Positions 20,781 to 32,931 of a DNA stretch of 64,000 nucleotides are shown here, piece after piece. How positions within the stretch are numbered: position 1 is the first letter of the stretch; each line of letters opens with the position of its first letter. The notes beneath the pieces were generated by a model. That model saw only the letters and a program-made list of their open reading frames with translations. It was not told the DNA's origin and searched no databases. The stretch comes from Scilla litardierei (lineage: Eukaryota > Streptophyta > Magnoliopsida > Asparagales > Asparagaceae). Location: positions 276,465,871 through 276,529,870 of the forward strand of contig CM061141.1 in the NCBI GenBank assembly GCA_030789695.1. The letters run 5' to 3'. The position numbers and the translations under genes were made by a program.

Positions 20781-23587
20781 CTTCACGGTGCGCTTTCGAC
20801 GATTGCAGACTCACATGCGCCTGCATTCATAGGGGAAATGTTAATTTCAATTAAGCATCTTTATCATGATGCATCCTACTCTTTCTAGACTATTCATGAG
20901 GTTGGTTGCGAGGACCTACATTGGCCACCAAGAAAAACATGTCATGCCCTGCAACCCAGGGCGCATCATGTTTCGTAAGGGATAGCAAGTCCTGAAGTTA
21001 AACAGTGAAAACACTCTAGACACAAGCAGAGATGCATCAAAATGCTTAACAAATGTTTTCATTTATATATATAAGTACGAGTTTACAAAATTCTATACAT
21101 CATGATATACACATGTATAACAAAAGTACATCTGCCATTATCATATAATTACATACATTACCCCTAATCAAAAATCAACGGTCTCAACCGTGAAGTCTGG
21201 GTCCTCAAACTCTGGTGCCTCTTCTGTCTCTGGATCAACACCTGGTGGAACAACAACAATGAAGACCCACCAGGAAAATCACAATGATTCTAAAAATTTG
21301 GAATTTAAAATATGTGAATCATGAGAAAACACTGGTTAGGGGACATGAACTAGGAATAGTTAACAGACTATACATTTTATTAGAATGTGAGATAAACATG
21401 TAACATTGAGTTATCATGATCCTATCAATCTATACCAAACCTAGGCTGTGAATCATATTGGAGAGTACAGTAAGCAACCCAGGAGTCCACCTCAGTAGCC
21501 AGGGGTGCTCACCTGGGCCAGTCCCAAAGTAGGAACATTAGGGGCCATGAGTCCAGAAGTAACAATATGGAACTCATTAATTAAGTCCGACGGTACACTA
21601 GGGGTTAGATCCTGATTCAATGATGTGACCCTGGCCGAAACAACCTGATGCGGTCAAGTCATTAGGAGCATGGCTCCAGTCGCTCTCGCACTTTTACTAA
21701 TATGATTTACCCCAAAACCCATGAGTCTGAAGTGCCAAGTTTATATTAGTGTACATCTCTCAGTGTCTCAGTGATAGAGTCCGGGTGTTGTTCTACACAA
21801 ATATTTTTAAGCATGGTTTTCCTAGGCGAATTAAATTTTAAAGCCACATTAAACTCAATTCGTATATTGGTGTGCTACAACATTCTGGTTCCAATCATAT
21901 TTTCAATCATTCTAATTTATAAAATCTAAACATATATAATCAGAGTTGCAAATCATGTTTTCTAAGCACATCTAATATACCAATTAGTTTAATATCATGG
22001 GCCACTGAACAACATTATAGCAAATAATGAGAAGGAAGCATCATAACATTTAACATGCTCTAAAAAAGCAAAAATTGAATATCTAAGCATGTGCATATAC
22101 ATGACAATTAATAAGCAGGATATTCTAGCATGCTACATAGACTAAAACTGGAATATAATTAGGAATACAAGCGAACCTGCAAGTAGAGGTAACGATCAGT
22201 GTTGCACTTTTGGGATTATGGGGGGATGGACAATGGGGGAGGGACAATATAGCGATCTCAAATAAATTTCATCATCGATCATTTCGGGACTTAACCATGT
22301 GTTCATGTTTTTTTTGTATGATCCTTCAGGCAGCGTTTTATGATCCTACGGGCAGACAAATTAGATCCTTCAGGCAGTGGCCTGGTTCATGATCCAACAG
22401 GCAGAAAATTCCCATACTTTCTAACTGCCTTTGAGGCCAAACCCTCATCTTCAATCATCGGGTAATTTCTAAGCCAATCTACGGCCTTTACCAAGCCTCA
22501 AGTGCAATAAAAATTATTATCCGAATATGGGCAACTATGAAAAATCCCAACATATGTGATAAGGGAATAATCCCTTAGATCACTAACAAATATTTGGCCA
22601 ATGTGATCATTTCCAGCCACGGTTCAGTCATGGGGAGGCACTGCGTACTGTAGAGAAAGAGGGAAAAGCCGGACAGTCCCGACAAGGGGAGAAAAACACT
22701 AAAATGTCACGCATGCAAAGGGAAATGGGCCCCACGGTTCATGGTTAAGAGGAAAGTCTCTCAGAGTCATTTCGAATGCCAATAGGGCTGTAGAGAGAAT
22801 CGTCGCCTTGCCCAGTGCTCAGAAACATCATCGCATAAAGCAAAAACACATTTCACTATTTTAAAAATCCAAAATTAGAGAATCAAGATGATTTTACCTG
22901 AAATCATGGACTGTGGGAAGAAATCAGATGAAAATCCCAATTCCAAAGCTCTAACCGAACACAATTCTAGTAGAAAAAAACAAACTTTGCATCTGAAAAT
23001 ATTTTTGCATGAAAAATCCAAAACCCTAGCCCCATCCGAGCTTAAATAAGGGAAGCGAATACCTGAGAAGCTCATAGGGGAGCTATGGCTTCGCCACGAG
23101 CAGTTCTACCTTGATGACATGTCGAAACCCTAAAAAATTAGGGCATGAGGAAAACGCGAAGCCATGCCATGTTTCCCGTGAAGTGGTGCAAGGAGAGAGC
23201 GCCTCGTGGCTTGGGCTTTTCCTTCGGGTCGAAGAATCGACGAGAGAGAGAAGGGGCATTGAAATTTTTGTCGTCGCCGTGCTTTCGAGCGAATCGTGAG
23301 AGAGAACATGGGAGAAGAGAGGGGGGAGAGAGAGTACTAGGGGGAAATATATAGGGAGTGGGCCATAGGGCTGGGCCGATTAAAAGGAAAGGAGAAAAAG
23401 AAAAAAAAGAAAAGGGAAAAAGAAAGGCCCATAGTCTTTTACAAAAGTTTCAAGGATATTTGTCAATATGAAATCCATATTGAAACTAACGAAATAAATA
23501 AATATAGAATATTCGTATATAACGACTCAAGGTAATTAATGGCTTGAAGACCATATGTAAGCGTTTGAATGTACCTTCAAAAGGTCC
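20781..23587 (-). repeat. Chromovirus leader and interrupted 5' LTR
   Basis: No coding sequence. A possible LTR 3' end is CAGGGCATGACA on the minus strand (about 20938-20950), the form usual for chromoviruses. A promoter is suggested by minus-strand TATATATTT at 23345-23353, followed by a CT-rich leader (23340-23230). The LTR 5' end was not found; a Copia LTR stub begins at about 23588, so the remainder may lie to the right of the nested elements. Confidence 0.5.
22319..22405. repeat. GATCC..CAGGCAG word cluster
   Basis: GATCCTTCAGGCAG or one-to-two-base variants occur four times in 87 bp (GATCCTACGGGCAG and GATCCAACAGGCAG among them). The spacing is irregular (about 20-30 bp). Confidence 0.75.
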
Positions 23588-23642
23588 ATTTGGATCCATG
23601 TGGATGGCAGGCAGCACTAGAAGGGGGGTTGACTAGGGTTGA
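23588..23642 (-). repeat. 55-bp LTR stub of the Copia-1/Copia-3 family
   Basis: The stretch TTGGATCCATGTGGATGGC and then AGCACTAGAAGGGGGGTTGA matches the first 55 bases (+ sense) of the Copia-1 and Copia-3 LTRs at about 80%. It is cut at 23643 by the start of Athila-A, so the remainder of that LTR probably lies right of the window. Confidence 0.6.
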
Positions 23643-23950
23643 TGTGTCCATGTTTTCTATAGTTTATCGCATTATTTCATATAGTTTTAGTCGCCCGAAA
23701 CACATTTTTATCGCTTTATCAATCGTTTATTGGATTATATGATTTTCAGAGCTTTTGTTTCATTTTAAGGAGTTTCGAGACGATTTGGAGAAAATGGAGC
23801 TATGGACACATCCGAGATAACTGGAGCATCAATGGCATGACTTGCTAGGTGCGTGACATGGTGGAGAAGATGATTAGAGAAGAACAAGATGAAAGAAGGA
23901 CAAGAGAAGCAATGAGTTGAGAGCTACCCAAGTCCATCACCATCTCCAGT

Positions 23951-24230
23951 CTACTCGACCGAGTATGCTTGCCTACTCGGTCCGAGTAGTTGTAACGAAA
24001 CTTGATGTAGGCTGAAAACTTAGCAGTTAGCTAAAAGAGCACTCGGACCGAGTAGCTTAGCTACTCGGTCCGAGCAGAAATGCATGCAGAAGACCATTTT
24101 CGAGACACTGTCACTCGGACAGAGTGCCTAGGAGACTCGGTCTGAGTGATTATTGAATTAGGTCGAGATCCAAAGGAGGTTTGAGCTACTCAGACCGAGT
24201 ATCTTGGCTACTCGGTCCGAGTCGGCCGTG
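23951..24230. repeat. CTCGGACCGAG palindromic word array, Athila-A LTR
   Basis: Four inverted pairs occur (23951-23990, 24042-24080, 24111-24150, 24183-24228). In each, a left word such as ACTCGGACCGAGTAG is followed after 6-9 bases by its near-inverse CTACTCGGTCCGAG, so every pair can fold into a long hairpin. The array ends 173 bp upstream of the TATA box. Confidence 0.85.
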
Positions 24231-24402
24231 TCACTAGTAGTGAAATGACTTCTTATTCGGTTTTGTTTGTTTTGTTGGGTTTAAATCCATTTGTATATTA
24301 ACCTAAATAGTAACCTAGATTTAGTAGGATGAGTTTTTCATTAGTTTTGAGCAGCAACTTAACTTCTAGAGCTAGGATTATGGTTTTGAGAGGAGATTAA
24401 GC

Positions 24403-24410
24403 TATAAAAA
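24403..24410 (+). promoter_or_regulatory. TATA box of Athila-A LTR
   Basis: GCTATAAAAACTTGG, sense strand, downstream of the palindromic array. Confidence 0.6.
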
Positions 24411-25357
24411 CTTGGATTTCTTGTTGGGTTCTTAATTTTCTTAATAGATTTATGAGTTCTTCTTGTTGGGTATTGGTTCTCTCCCCGGTTTTTATTGAAT
24501 GTCTATTGTTTTTAATATAAATTGTTGCCATGTGTTAAATCTTCTTTTTATCATTGTTTTTATCGTTTTTATTATGATTAGTGAGTAGTTCTATCTTGGT
24601 CTAATGGATGAACCCTAGGATTTTAGGGATTAGATGCTAAAGACATGGTTTTTAGGTTAGATTAGTGATTAGGGCTGTGATGTGATTCATTCACCAAAGC
24701 TTATAGGGTTCTCATCGAGGATTTGTGATCCACAATAGTGTCACTTGCCCTAGAGATTGCCCTATAGGCTTGATTAGGGTCATTAGTGGATTCACTTAGG
24801 GTTTGTGATCCACGATATTGGCACTCACTCTAGGGGTCTCCACCGATGCTCTATAACCCTAATTGTTGACCTATAATAGTAGCATCAATCAAGAGCCATC
24901 ACATCATAGATTGAAACTCTAACTCATAATATTGACATGAGTGGAGATTAGGAACAATTTATTGATCGTAATGCACGTGTCACGTGTAAGGCCATCCATA
25001 ATAGTGGGGCTAAGCACGAGACAAGTTAGATGAGTAGTCCAACGATAGTTGGCTACAATTTCACATTCAAGATGTGACAATCTCGCCCTGAGAACCAAAT
25101 CCAACCTATAGATTACGACTTAGCATCGACACCAAACGAACCCTTGTGGTAACTCCTGGCACCCTAATTTTCCTTTTATTATTAGTAATTGAAAGAGACA
25201 ACCGTGACAACAAACAATCTTGGATCACCCCACAACTAGCACAGTCATACAACTCTAAACCATAGCCTGAGACCCATACCAATCGCCTCCCCGAGACCGA
25301 AAACTTATACTATACTATAAGAAGACACCATGCACTTGCGGTCAGAGAACAAGTTTT

Positions 25358-25375
25358 TGGCACCGTTGTCGGGGA
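25358..25375 (+). other. Primer-binding site of Athila-A
   Basis: TGGCACCGTTGTCGGGGA is a two-mismatch version of the TGGCGCCGTTGCCGGGGA that is diagnostic for Athila elements (intact at 41766 in Athila-B). Confidence 0.88.
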
Positions 25376-25498
25376 CACAACGGTTAGCTTGGGTTGCTTT
25401 TTAGTTTGGAGACTTGTTAGTTTATCCATCCATATCTCACCCTACCGTATTTTTATTCTTTTTATTACTAATATCTTCTCTGAGTTTCTTGATTGTGC

Positions 25499-27641
25499 AT
25501 GAACACACGTCTTGGGGGACTTAACAATTCCATACAGTTTGACCCTGAGATTGAAGGGACTACACGAAAACTTAGAGCTAAGCGGAGCCAGAAATTTTGG
25601 GAGGACCAAATGCCAGATCAGCCACCACCACCTCCTCCTCCACGTGAGAGTAACATCTTGGATTATATGAAGCCCAATATTGCATCTATATCCTTTATTT
25701 TGATACCGCGGCTGGCGGCAGGAAATTTTGAATTGAAGCCAGGCTTAATTTAATTGATGCAACATGATGCCTTCCATGGAAATCCTCATGCAAACCCCAA
25801 TCAACACATTGACTTGTTCTTGGCAAAGTGTGCCATATTTCAAGTGAACAACATGAGTGAAGACGCCATTAGACTTCGGTTGTTCCCATTCACACTTTGG
25901 GACAAAGTGGCATATTAGTTGAGAGCACATCCTACAAGCACATTTACAACTTTGGAGCAGCTAGCTCAAGCTTTTGTCAACAAGTACTTTCCATTGTCCA
26001 AAACAGTAAGGCTTAGGAGTGCCATCATTTCTTTCAAGCAACTCCCATAGGAATCCTTATATGAAGCATGTGAGCGCTTCAAGGATTTGTAACATCAATG
26101 CCCGCACCATGGAGTCCAAGATTGGTACCTCATCCAAAGTTTTTATAATGAGGGTGAAGCCAGAGACAAAGATAATTATTGATGCTTCTGCTAATGGAGA
26201 AATCTTGGCCAAGCTTTCGGAGTAGGCCACATCATTATCAGAGTAAATGGCCTCTAACAACCAACAATGGAGCGATGAGCGCTCAATATCGTCGAAGAGA
26301 GCCGGTGGAAATCACTCCAAGTTGAAGCAAGTTACAAATTGTGACGGTCAATTTGATTATCTATCGAAGTATGTTACTCGGATTGAACAAAGAATGAGTG
26401 CTATACCTACCTCTCCCAAGGCTTCGGTTTGCGCTATATGCAATAATTATGCCGAGCAAGGGTACATTGCTAATGAAGGTTCTTTTGATGGAGCATATAT
26501 TAGCAATGGTACATTGCTAATGAAGGTTATTTTGATGGAACATATGCTCCATCAAAAGAACCTTCATTATCAATGTACACGTGGAGCAAATCAATTACAT
26601 TTCTAATGATAGGAATAACCCAATGCCGCAATGGACAAATCCGGCTAGGAAGATGCATCCAGGATTATCCAATCGTAACCCCAATGGAGCTATCCAGCCA
26701 CCTACTCTGCAGAGGCCACAACAGCCTCCACCTCAACTACAAGCACCTCCTCAGCATCAATAGCAGCAAGGATTTAGGCCAGCTGGGCCTTATAGGTCAT
26801 CAGCTACAACAATCGTACGCCCTCTCAACTTCCTTATCAATAACCCTATCAACAACCGGCAGCACCCAAATCAAATGTTGAAGGAGCATTTGAAGCTTTT
26901 ATCAATGCTCAAGCTAAGCATAATGCCGACATGGCTAAGCAAAATACGGATTTGTTGGCTGGTCCAAAGTAACTTGCAATCACCCTGGATCAATTGAAGG
27001 CCCAAGTGAGCCAACTTACTAAGGCTCAAGGGAAGCTTCCGGTTCAATCTGAGCCTAATCCAAGAGGGCAAGTCAATGTCGTGGTAGCGGTGACGACACG
27101 AGGAGGGAAGACCACTGAAGCAGTCATGGTATCGGTTCCCAATCTAGCGGATCCACAAACTTTGGGAGTCATTGATTAGGAGAGTTACATAACTCTGGAG
27201 TTGTTTATTTTGGTGAATAAAGAGAAGGAAATTGAGGAGCAATCTAGTGATGTGGGGAAGAAGACATCACCTACTCCTTTAGACACTCCAATTGCAACAA
27301 TCCATATTGAGTCTCCACCTTACTTGGAGAAATCTATTCAGGCATCTAAGCCAAAGGATAAAGAGAAATACAAAGGAAGCCCCCCTCTAATTCCATACAC
27401 ACAGAGATTGGCTAAGGCAAAGCTTGAGAAGAAGTATGCCAAGTTTATAGAACTTCTTAAGGGTGTTCACTTGAACATCCATTTTATGGATGCATTAATA
27501 GAAATTTCGACATAAGCAAAGTTCTTAAAGGATTTGATATCGGGAAAGAGGAAACAGGAATACGTCATGCTTGCAAATGATTGCACATAGGTGCTCAAGA
27601 ATACAATGCCCAAGAAGCTTCCCGACCCCGGTAGTTTCACG
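25499..27641 (+). pseudogene. gag: Athila-A gag and start of protease
   Basis: The ATG at 25499 (MNTRLGGLNNSIQFDPEI) is equivalent to that of Athila-B. The Athila gag core is recognisable as LRLFPFTLWDKVAY, LAQAFVNKYFPLSKTVRLRS and ESLYEACERFKDL, followed by a Pro/Gln-rich linker. After about 27380 the protease N-terminal part begins (LAKAKLEKKYAKFIELLKGV). Many stops and frame changes, plus a local inverted duplication at 26462-26578, make it non-functional. The frame is cut at 27641 inside DPGSFT by Copia-3. Confidence 0.85.
26462..26578. repeat. 37-bp inverted repeat plus direct copy inside Athila-A gag
   Basis: GTACATTGCTAATGAAGG.. at 26462-26498 recurs directly at 26507-26541 with changes and in inverted form at 26542-26578. 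The arms are nearly perfect. It disrupts the gag frame and is not seen in Athila-B gag. Confidence 0.85.
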
Positions 27642-28775
27642 TGTTGGATCATGTGGATAGAAAACAACACTAGAAGGGGGGTTGAATAGTATTGTATGAA
27701 TAAAATCTTTTTCGTAAATGAACAACACAAAGAATAACTTCCCTTCCAATATTGCCAAAGGAACCAAGTAGAGTGATCTACGCTTGGTCCTTAATCACCA
27801 CGATGATCTCCAAATAAAGATGAGATGATACACCAACAATAAAGATCAAAAGAGTAACAACAATAAAATGGATCTCACCGCAGAATGAAATATAGACTTG
27901 CGATAACAAAGGTAATAAGCAAGAATAGATTGACAAGTGATTGCAAATGACATATACTTAAACAATAAACAAGTTAGCATAAAGTAAATGACAAGAGACA
28001 ATCACAAAAAATTCATAATGAGAGATAAGAGATTTTATCCTGGTTCCCCACTGGGTATATGCAGTCCCAGATCGTCACAGATCGAGATTAAATCCACTAT
28101 TACCTTACCAATACAATTACCTATCTTCACTCACTAGGATTTCCAACGACCTAGCTCCACCACTAGGATTTCAAACCACCTAGACTCAACTAGGATTAAC
28201 AACACCACAACCAACCCTAATCTAGGATTTCCAACACCCTTATCTCCAAGGGACTCAAAGTAAGATCAGATCCAATACACCACAATGAATTAGTGGACAT
28301 TGGTTTTTACACACAATAATTCTATAGCTAAGAAGAATGTGCAATTGTGCTCTATGTGGCTAAAGAATTATAAATCTTCTTTGATCACACAAAGAATATT
28401 AGTTGATTCAATGTGTTCAAGAACCTTTGTTGCTTTAAAATCCTTTTAAGAATATTCAAAAATTATGTAAGAAGGATTTGAAAAACAACTTGTAATAGCC
28501 AAATAAAATGCTCTTAAAACAAGATAGAAAAAAAGCACGAGAATAAGATCAGAAATTAAAAGCTGATGGCTATGAAAAACTTGGGAGAAATGAGAAATTA
28601 GAGAGCTTGAATACCTGAGAGAATTTTAAATTTTTCTCAAGAGTAATTGGTATTGAAAAGGGTCTCATTAGCTCTTTATTTATTGGGCTAAAATGAATTT
28701 AAAACATTTCAAAAACGTTTCACTTTTTCCCCAAAACGGCTACAAAACAAATTCAATGAATCTGGCCGTCGACAG

Positions 28776-28945
28776 CTGGTAGTCGACTCCCAAACTTGGT
28801 AGTCGACTCCTAGAGCAATTTCTGAGAAAATCTACCATGGCTTGTAGTCGACTGCCAAGCTTAGCAGTTGACTCCCATAGCATTTTTCTAAGAAAGTCTG
28901 CTACTAACAGGTAGTCAACTCCAGGGTGTTTGGTAGTTGACTCCT
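28776..28945. repeat. GTCGAC word array, Copia-3 3' LTR
   Basis: Six copies of GGTAGTCGACTCCC or decayed forms (AGTTGACT, AGTCAACT), upstream of the TATA position in the minus sense. Confidence 0.75.
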
Positions 28946-29385
28946 TCTTCATAAGTGTTTTTCTCAAGAAATTTTGCTCTCATATCATTGAAAATAAGTT
29001 TATATAATAATACCATGAATTTAATACTATTTTCAAAATCTTTTTTTGTGTGTGCATATTCTTTCTTGGATTTTACATAATCCTAAGAAAAATGAAAAAC
29101 AACTCACACACTAGTCACTATGAAGAACTTGATGCCATGGATGAGCTTGAGCTTGTTGCATAGGGGTCACTTGAATTTGAGCTCCTCTTTAACTTGAGCT
29201 TAAGCAAAGTCTTTGAGCTTCATCTTCGAGCTCCTTTTGTGCTTAAACTAAAGTTTCAGAATGTAGACGTGGAATGTGAGCTCAATCCTTCTTCATCTTC
29301 TATATGTGTAGTTATTATTTTTCTTCTCGGAATATGCTTCGAGCTTTGATTAGTTTGTTGCACACCCTACACACTTAAGCAATAG

Positions 29386-30805
29386 TTTAATGCCTGTATG
29401 TGTGATATACTATTTACGTGTGTGTATAGTAATTTTGTTGTGTGCATAGTAATTTCCTATGTGTATGGCTATAAGGTGAATATGATATGATTTGGCTATC
29501 TAGGTAGCAATATGTAGATTATTGTTATAATTATTAATATTGTTGTTGCTTGGAAAATAGCTAAGTTATATAGATGGTTAATGAAATTGATGATGTGACA
29601 ATAACCATATGTATGTCGCCTATCATGTGTTCGATGAAATGCCTCAATGAAGGCAATATTTGGTAATTTGAGGAATGTGCATGTTTTAGTGTTGGCCTTG
29701 AACAACAGTGATAATTGGTGAAGTTAGAGGCTTGAATGGCATGGGTACATCGTATTTATGAGTGGATGATGTGTTGTGATAGAGAGCATGTCACGTGAGT
29801 ACATGACACTATATTTAAGGATGGACAGCTTGTACACATAGATATATTTCAGTGTTGTTGTTGGTTCTCTTTGTGCTTCTGTGTTGTCTGGAATGCTACG
29901 TTTTGCATTTTCATTCGTTGCACCTGCCTCTTCAAGAATACCGGATACGGATTCGTACTTATCGGGTATCCCGGGGAGCGGGGCACTACGTTTTTGGCGG
30001 TCCATGCAGGTCACCGCACTGCGGCTGTGTAAGGGTAGTACATGTAGTATTCATGTGTTTGAGGGTAGTTGAGTCTTAAGGTGGGTAGCAGTCTAGCCTT
30101 AAGGTAGAGCCCTAAGTTAGGAAGTTCGAGGACGAACTTTATTTTTAAGGTGGGTAGATTGTAATGCCCGTATGTGTGATATACTATTTACGTGTTTGTA
30201 TAGTAATTTTGTTGTGCGCATAGTAATTTCCTATGTGCATGGCTATAAGGTGAATATGATATGATTTGGATATCTAAGTAGCAATAAGTAGATTATTGTT
30301 ATAATTATTAATATTGTTGTTGCTTGGAAAATAGCTAAGTTATATAGATGGTTAATGAAATTGATGATGTGACAATAACCATATGTATGCCGCCTGCCAT
30401 GTGTTCGAGAAATGCCTCAATGAAGGCAATATTTGGTAATTTGAGGAATGTGCATGTGTTAGTGTTGGCCTTGAGCCACAATGATAATTGGTGAAGTTAG
30501 AGGCTTGAATGGCATGGGTACATCGTATTTGTGAGTGGATGATGTGTTGTGTAGAGGGCATGTCACGTGAGTACATGACCCTATGTTTAAGGATGGACAA
30601 CTTGTACACATAGATATATTTCAGTGTTGTTGTTGGTTCTCTTTGTGCTTCTGTGTTGTCTGGAATACTACAGGTACTATCATAGCAGTGCGTAGTGGAC
30701 CTGCTTTGTTTTGTGTTTTGTAATTTCATTCGTAGCACCCGCCTCTTCGGGAATACCGGATACGGATTCGTACTTATCGGGTATCCCGGGGAGTGGGGCG
30801 TTACA
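29386..30805 (+). mobile_element. Mini-Gypsy: two LTRs with only 169 bp between (TRIM-like)
   Basis: Two direct repeats (29386-29990 and 30160-30805) begin TGTAATGCCCG (first copy TTTAATGCC) and end GGGGCGTTACA (first copy GGGGCACTACG). The 169-bp interior ends with TTCGAGGACGAACTTTATTT and a purine-rich tract, the C-terminus and stop of a chromovirus pol followed by its polypurine tract. Flanks AATAG (29381-29385) and AATAT (30806-30810) fit a duplication with one change. The first LTR lacks about 40 bp that the second retains. It sits inside the Copia-3 3' LTR. Confidence 0.85.
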
Positions 30806-30893
30806 AATATAATTAGTATACAATAATATTTCGTGTGATCATCATCAAAACCACTTGGGGTGGGACTAGATTTCCCAACACACTCCCCCTTTT

Positions 30894-31370
30894 GAAGATG
30901 ACACCCAAATCAAAAACATATGAATAATATGTATATGACTACAAAAGTGTACACACTCCCCCTGCTTAGGTGCAGTATGAAATCATATCATACTCACACT
31001 ACATCAAAGCTGGTTAATAAGAGTAACAACATATTTTCACATATTATTCATTCATGTTTTTTTCCATTTTTTCTCACATTGTCATCATAAAAAATATCTG
31101 CATAAAAGAGTTCGTATATAATCCATGAAACATAGATATAATGCAATTTCATTTTCAACCAAGCAAGTTATATGGGAGATATCAAGGCAATGTTAAAAAC
31201 ATAATAATATTAGGCTTGTCACAATAATTAAAGTAGTTTTAGAATAGTGTATCAAGCATATTATATCTCAAATTATCAAAACATCACAACCCATGCGCAA
31301 AGTACTAATAGTTATTACAAACCGTTGTTTTAAAAGGCAAATTTTTAAGCATGCGAGTAAATAATTATAA
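30894..31370 (-). other. Copia-3 3' untranslated region
   Basis: AT-rich, no coding sequence seen; lies between accessory ORF and polypurine tract. Confidence 0.5.
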
Positions 31371-32543
31371 CTAAGAAGAACCACCATTCTTCTTCTCCTC
31401 CTTCCGCTCCTTTATCTCATCAAGGATCTCTTTAAGAACTTTTTCTGTAATCTGATTGGTGCTCACCACCAAGTTCTTCAGATTCTCCACCTTGTTGCTG
31501 AGATCTTTGAAGCCTTTATCTTGAGAAATCTTCAACCTGTTAATATTTTTCAGGAGCATATCCTGAAGCTCAATGAGGTAAGTAGGAACATCATCAGAAG
31601 GGGCATGCTCTTCTTCTTCTTCAGTATCTTCTTCTTCTTCTTCTTCTACGACTTTCTTACCTTTGCTTCTCTCCATAGCAGAACTTGATTCACCAACTCG
31701 CCTATCCTCTGGAACATTCTGGTCTAAGTCTTGGTGAAGACCTATACAAGCAAGAGTACAAACATAAAAAACAATAGTAGGTTCCAAGACCTCAGTTTCA
31801 TTGTCCAGGTTGATATCATATGCCCTAAAGAGGATGGTAAGGTAGTGGCCGTAGGCTAATGGAGTGTCAACTCTATTGGACAAGTCAAAATGGATGATGG
31901 AGTCCATAATGATCCTAGCCCAGTTCACTTTGATATTGCCAAGCATAGCGTAAATACACTTAGCCTGACGCTCAGAAAGTACATCATGACTATCAGACTT
32001 TTGGGTGATATTGTAGGACAGTATGTTCGTTAAGATCCTAGGGGGATATCTAAGATCACTACTAGGCATTTTAGTGGGGAAATATTTTCCAGGCAAGAAC
32101 ATCTTGTTTAAAATATTTTCATCAACCATGTCAATCTCATCAAGGAGTTTTCCGGTGTAGGGAATTCCTAAGGCTTGTCCTAAAGCTCGAACAGTAATCT
32201 GGAGTTAGGTGTCAAGAACTTTAGTATGAAAGCCATATTTATTAAGATCAGCATCAATGTTGGCATAGAATAAGTGAACCAATCTAGGATAACATAGATA
32301 TGAATTATCCTTAGAGAATAGATTCAACAGATTTTGGTATTCAAGAATGCTATAAATTCCATAGTTCTCAACATCTTCTAGGTTGACAAATCTTTCATAA
32401 AGAATTTGTCATTTGGAGATGCTTAGAAATTTTGCATTGGAGCTGGAATTGACAAGATACGGTTGAATTACTTCTCTTTCGATTAATGCATGAGAAGATT
32501 CAGGTACCCTCCTATTCTTGGAAACAAGCACTTTCCTAGGCAT
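31371..32543 (-). pseudogene. Accessory ORF of Copia-3, plant transposon protein (Transposase_32-like)
   Basis: The ATG at 32543 (MPRKVLVSKNRRVPESSHAL) opens a 391-codon frame broken by only two in-frame stops, TGA at 32409-32411 (codon 45) and TAA at 32205-32207 (codon 113). The core reads YLCYPRLVHLFYANI, then ITVRALGQALGIPYTGKLL and SERQAKCIYAMLGNIKVNW. This matches the 'putative plant transposon protein' domain PF20167, known mainly from Gypsy and captured ORFs. The C-terminus has a Glu-rich run (about residues 305-325) and a coiled coil. It lies downstream of gag in the same sense. I found no obvious relative of Copia pol. Confidence 0.68.
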
Positions 32544-32931
32544 GGTTTCTAAGAATTGAAATGTATGAAATATTTAGGAGAGAGAGAGAAGGGATTACCT
32601 TGATCAAGGAAGTTTCCTTAAAAGAATGAGGAATCCTAGAGAGATTCAAGCTCCAATGAAGAGATAACCAAGAGAACCAGTAGAAAATCCCAAATGAAGA
32701 TCCCAAGATGGCAGTTGACAACCTAGGGTTTGAGGAGTTGGGGATTTTTTTTAAAAGTCTTGCTGAAGAGAGAAAAGATCGTGTCCATTGAATCAAAGAA
32801 AGAGTGGTTGAGATCTAAAACTCTTATTGGGCATAAGTCATCTAGTGGATATGAACCCAATAAGCCTTGGAAACCCACTTAGAGTTAGTCAATGCTTCAC
32901 ATAATTTCGACAGAAAACTCTCTGGTAGTCG

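Larger units (their letters stand above)
17855..23587 (-). mobile_element. Chromovirus (Tekay/Del-like Ty3/Gypsy), 5' half
   Basis: In the minus sense: LTR/leader (about 20938-23587), gag (20780 down), protease, RT and the first half of RNase H, cut at 17855 by the Tat element. The rest of pol would lie left of the window. Gag and RT match the chromovirus group. Old: frameshifts and stops throughout. Confidence 0.75.
23643..25351 (+). repeat. 5' LTR of Athila-A (about 1.7 kb)
   Basis: It starts TGTGTCCATG, homologous to the Athila-B LTR start TGTCCATATT, and ends GAGAACA just before the primer site. Palindromic CTCGGnCCGAG words occupy 23951-24230, and the TATA box TATAAAAA lies at 24403-24410. 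The 3' half contains short repeated phrases about 'GTTTGTGATCCACnATA' but no gene. Confidence 0.8.
27642..30880 (-). repeat. 3' LTR of Copia-3, with nested insert
   Basis: TGTTGGATCATGTGG to TTTCCCAACA on the + strand. The LTR sequence runs 27642-29385 and 30806-30880 around the mini-Gypsy insert. GTCGAC words lie at 28776-28945. The TATA position is mutated (AATAAATAAAG near 28672 on the minus strand). Confidence 0.9.

Noticed and set aside
23090..23360. Gene-like CT-rich leader with TATA box at 23345, looking like a host gene 5' end
   Set aside because: No coding exon follows on the minus strand other than retroelement gag; it best fits the chromovirus LTR promoter.
30020..30140. Possible small host gene between mini-Gypsy repeats
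   Set aside because: The interval is the 169-bp interior of the mini-Gypsy and ends with a pol stop plus polypurine tract.
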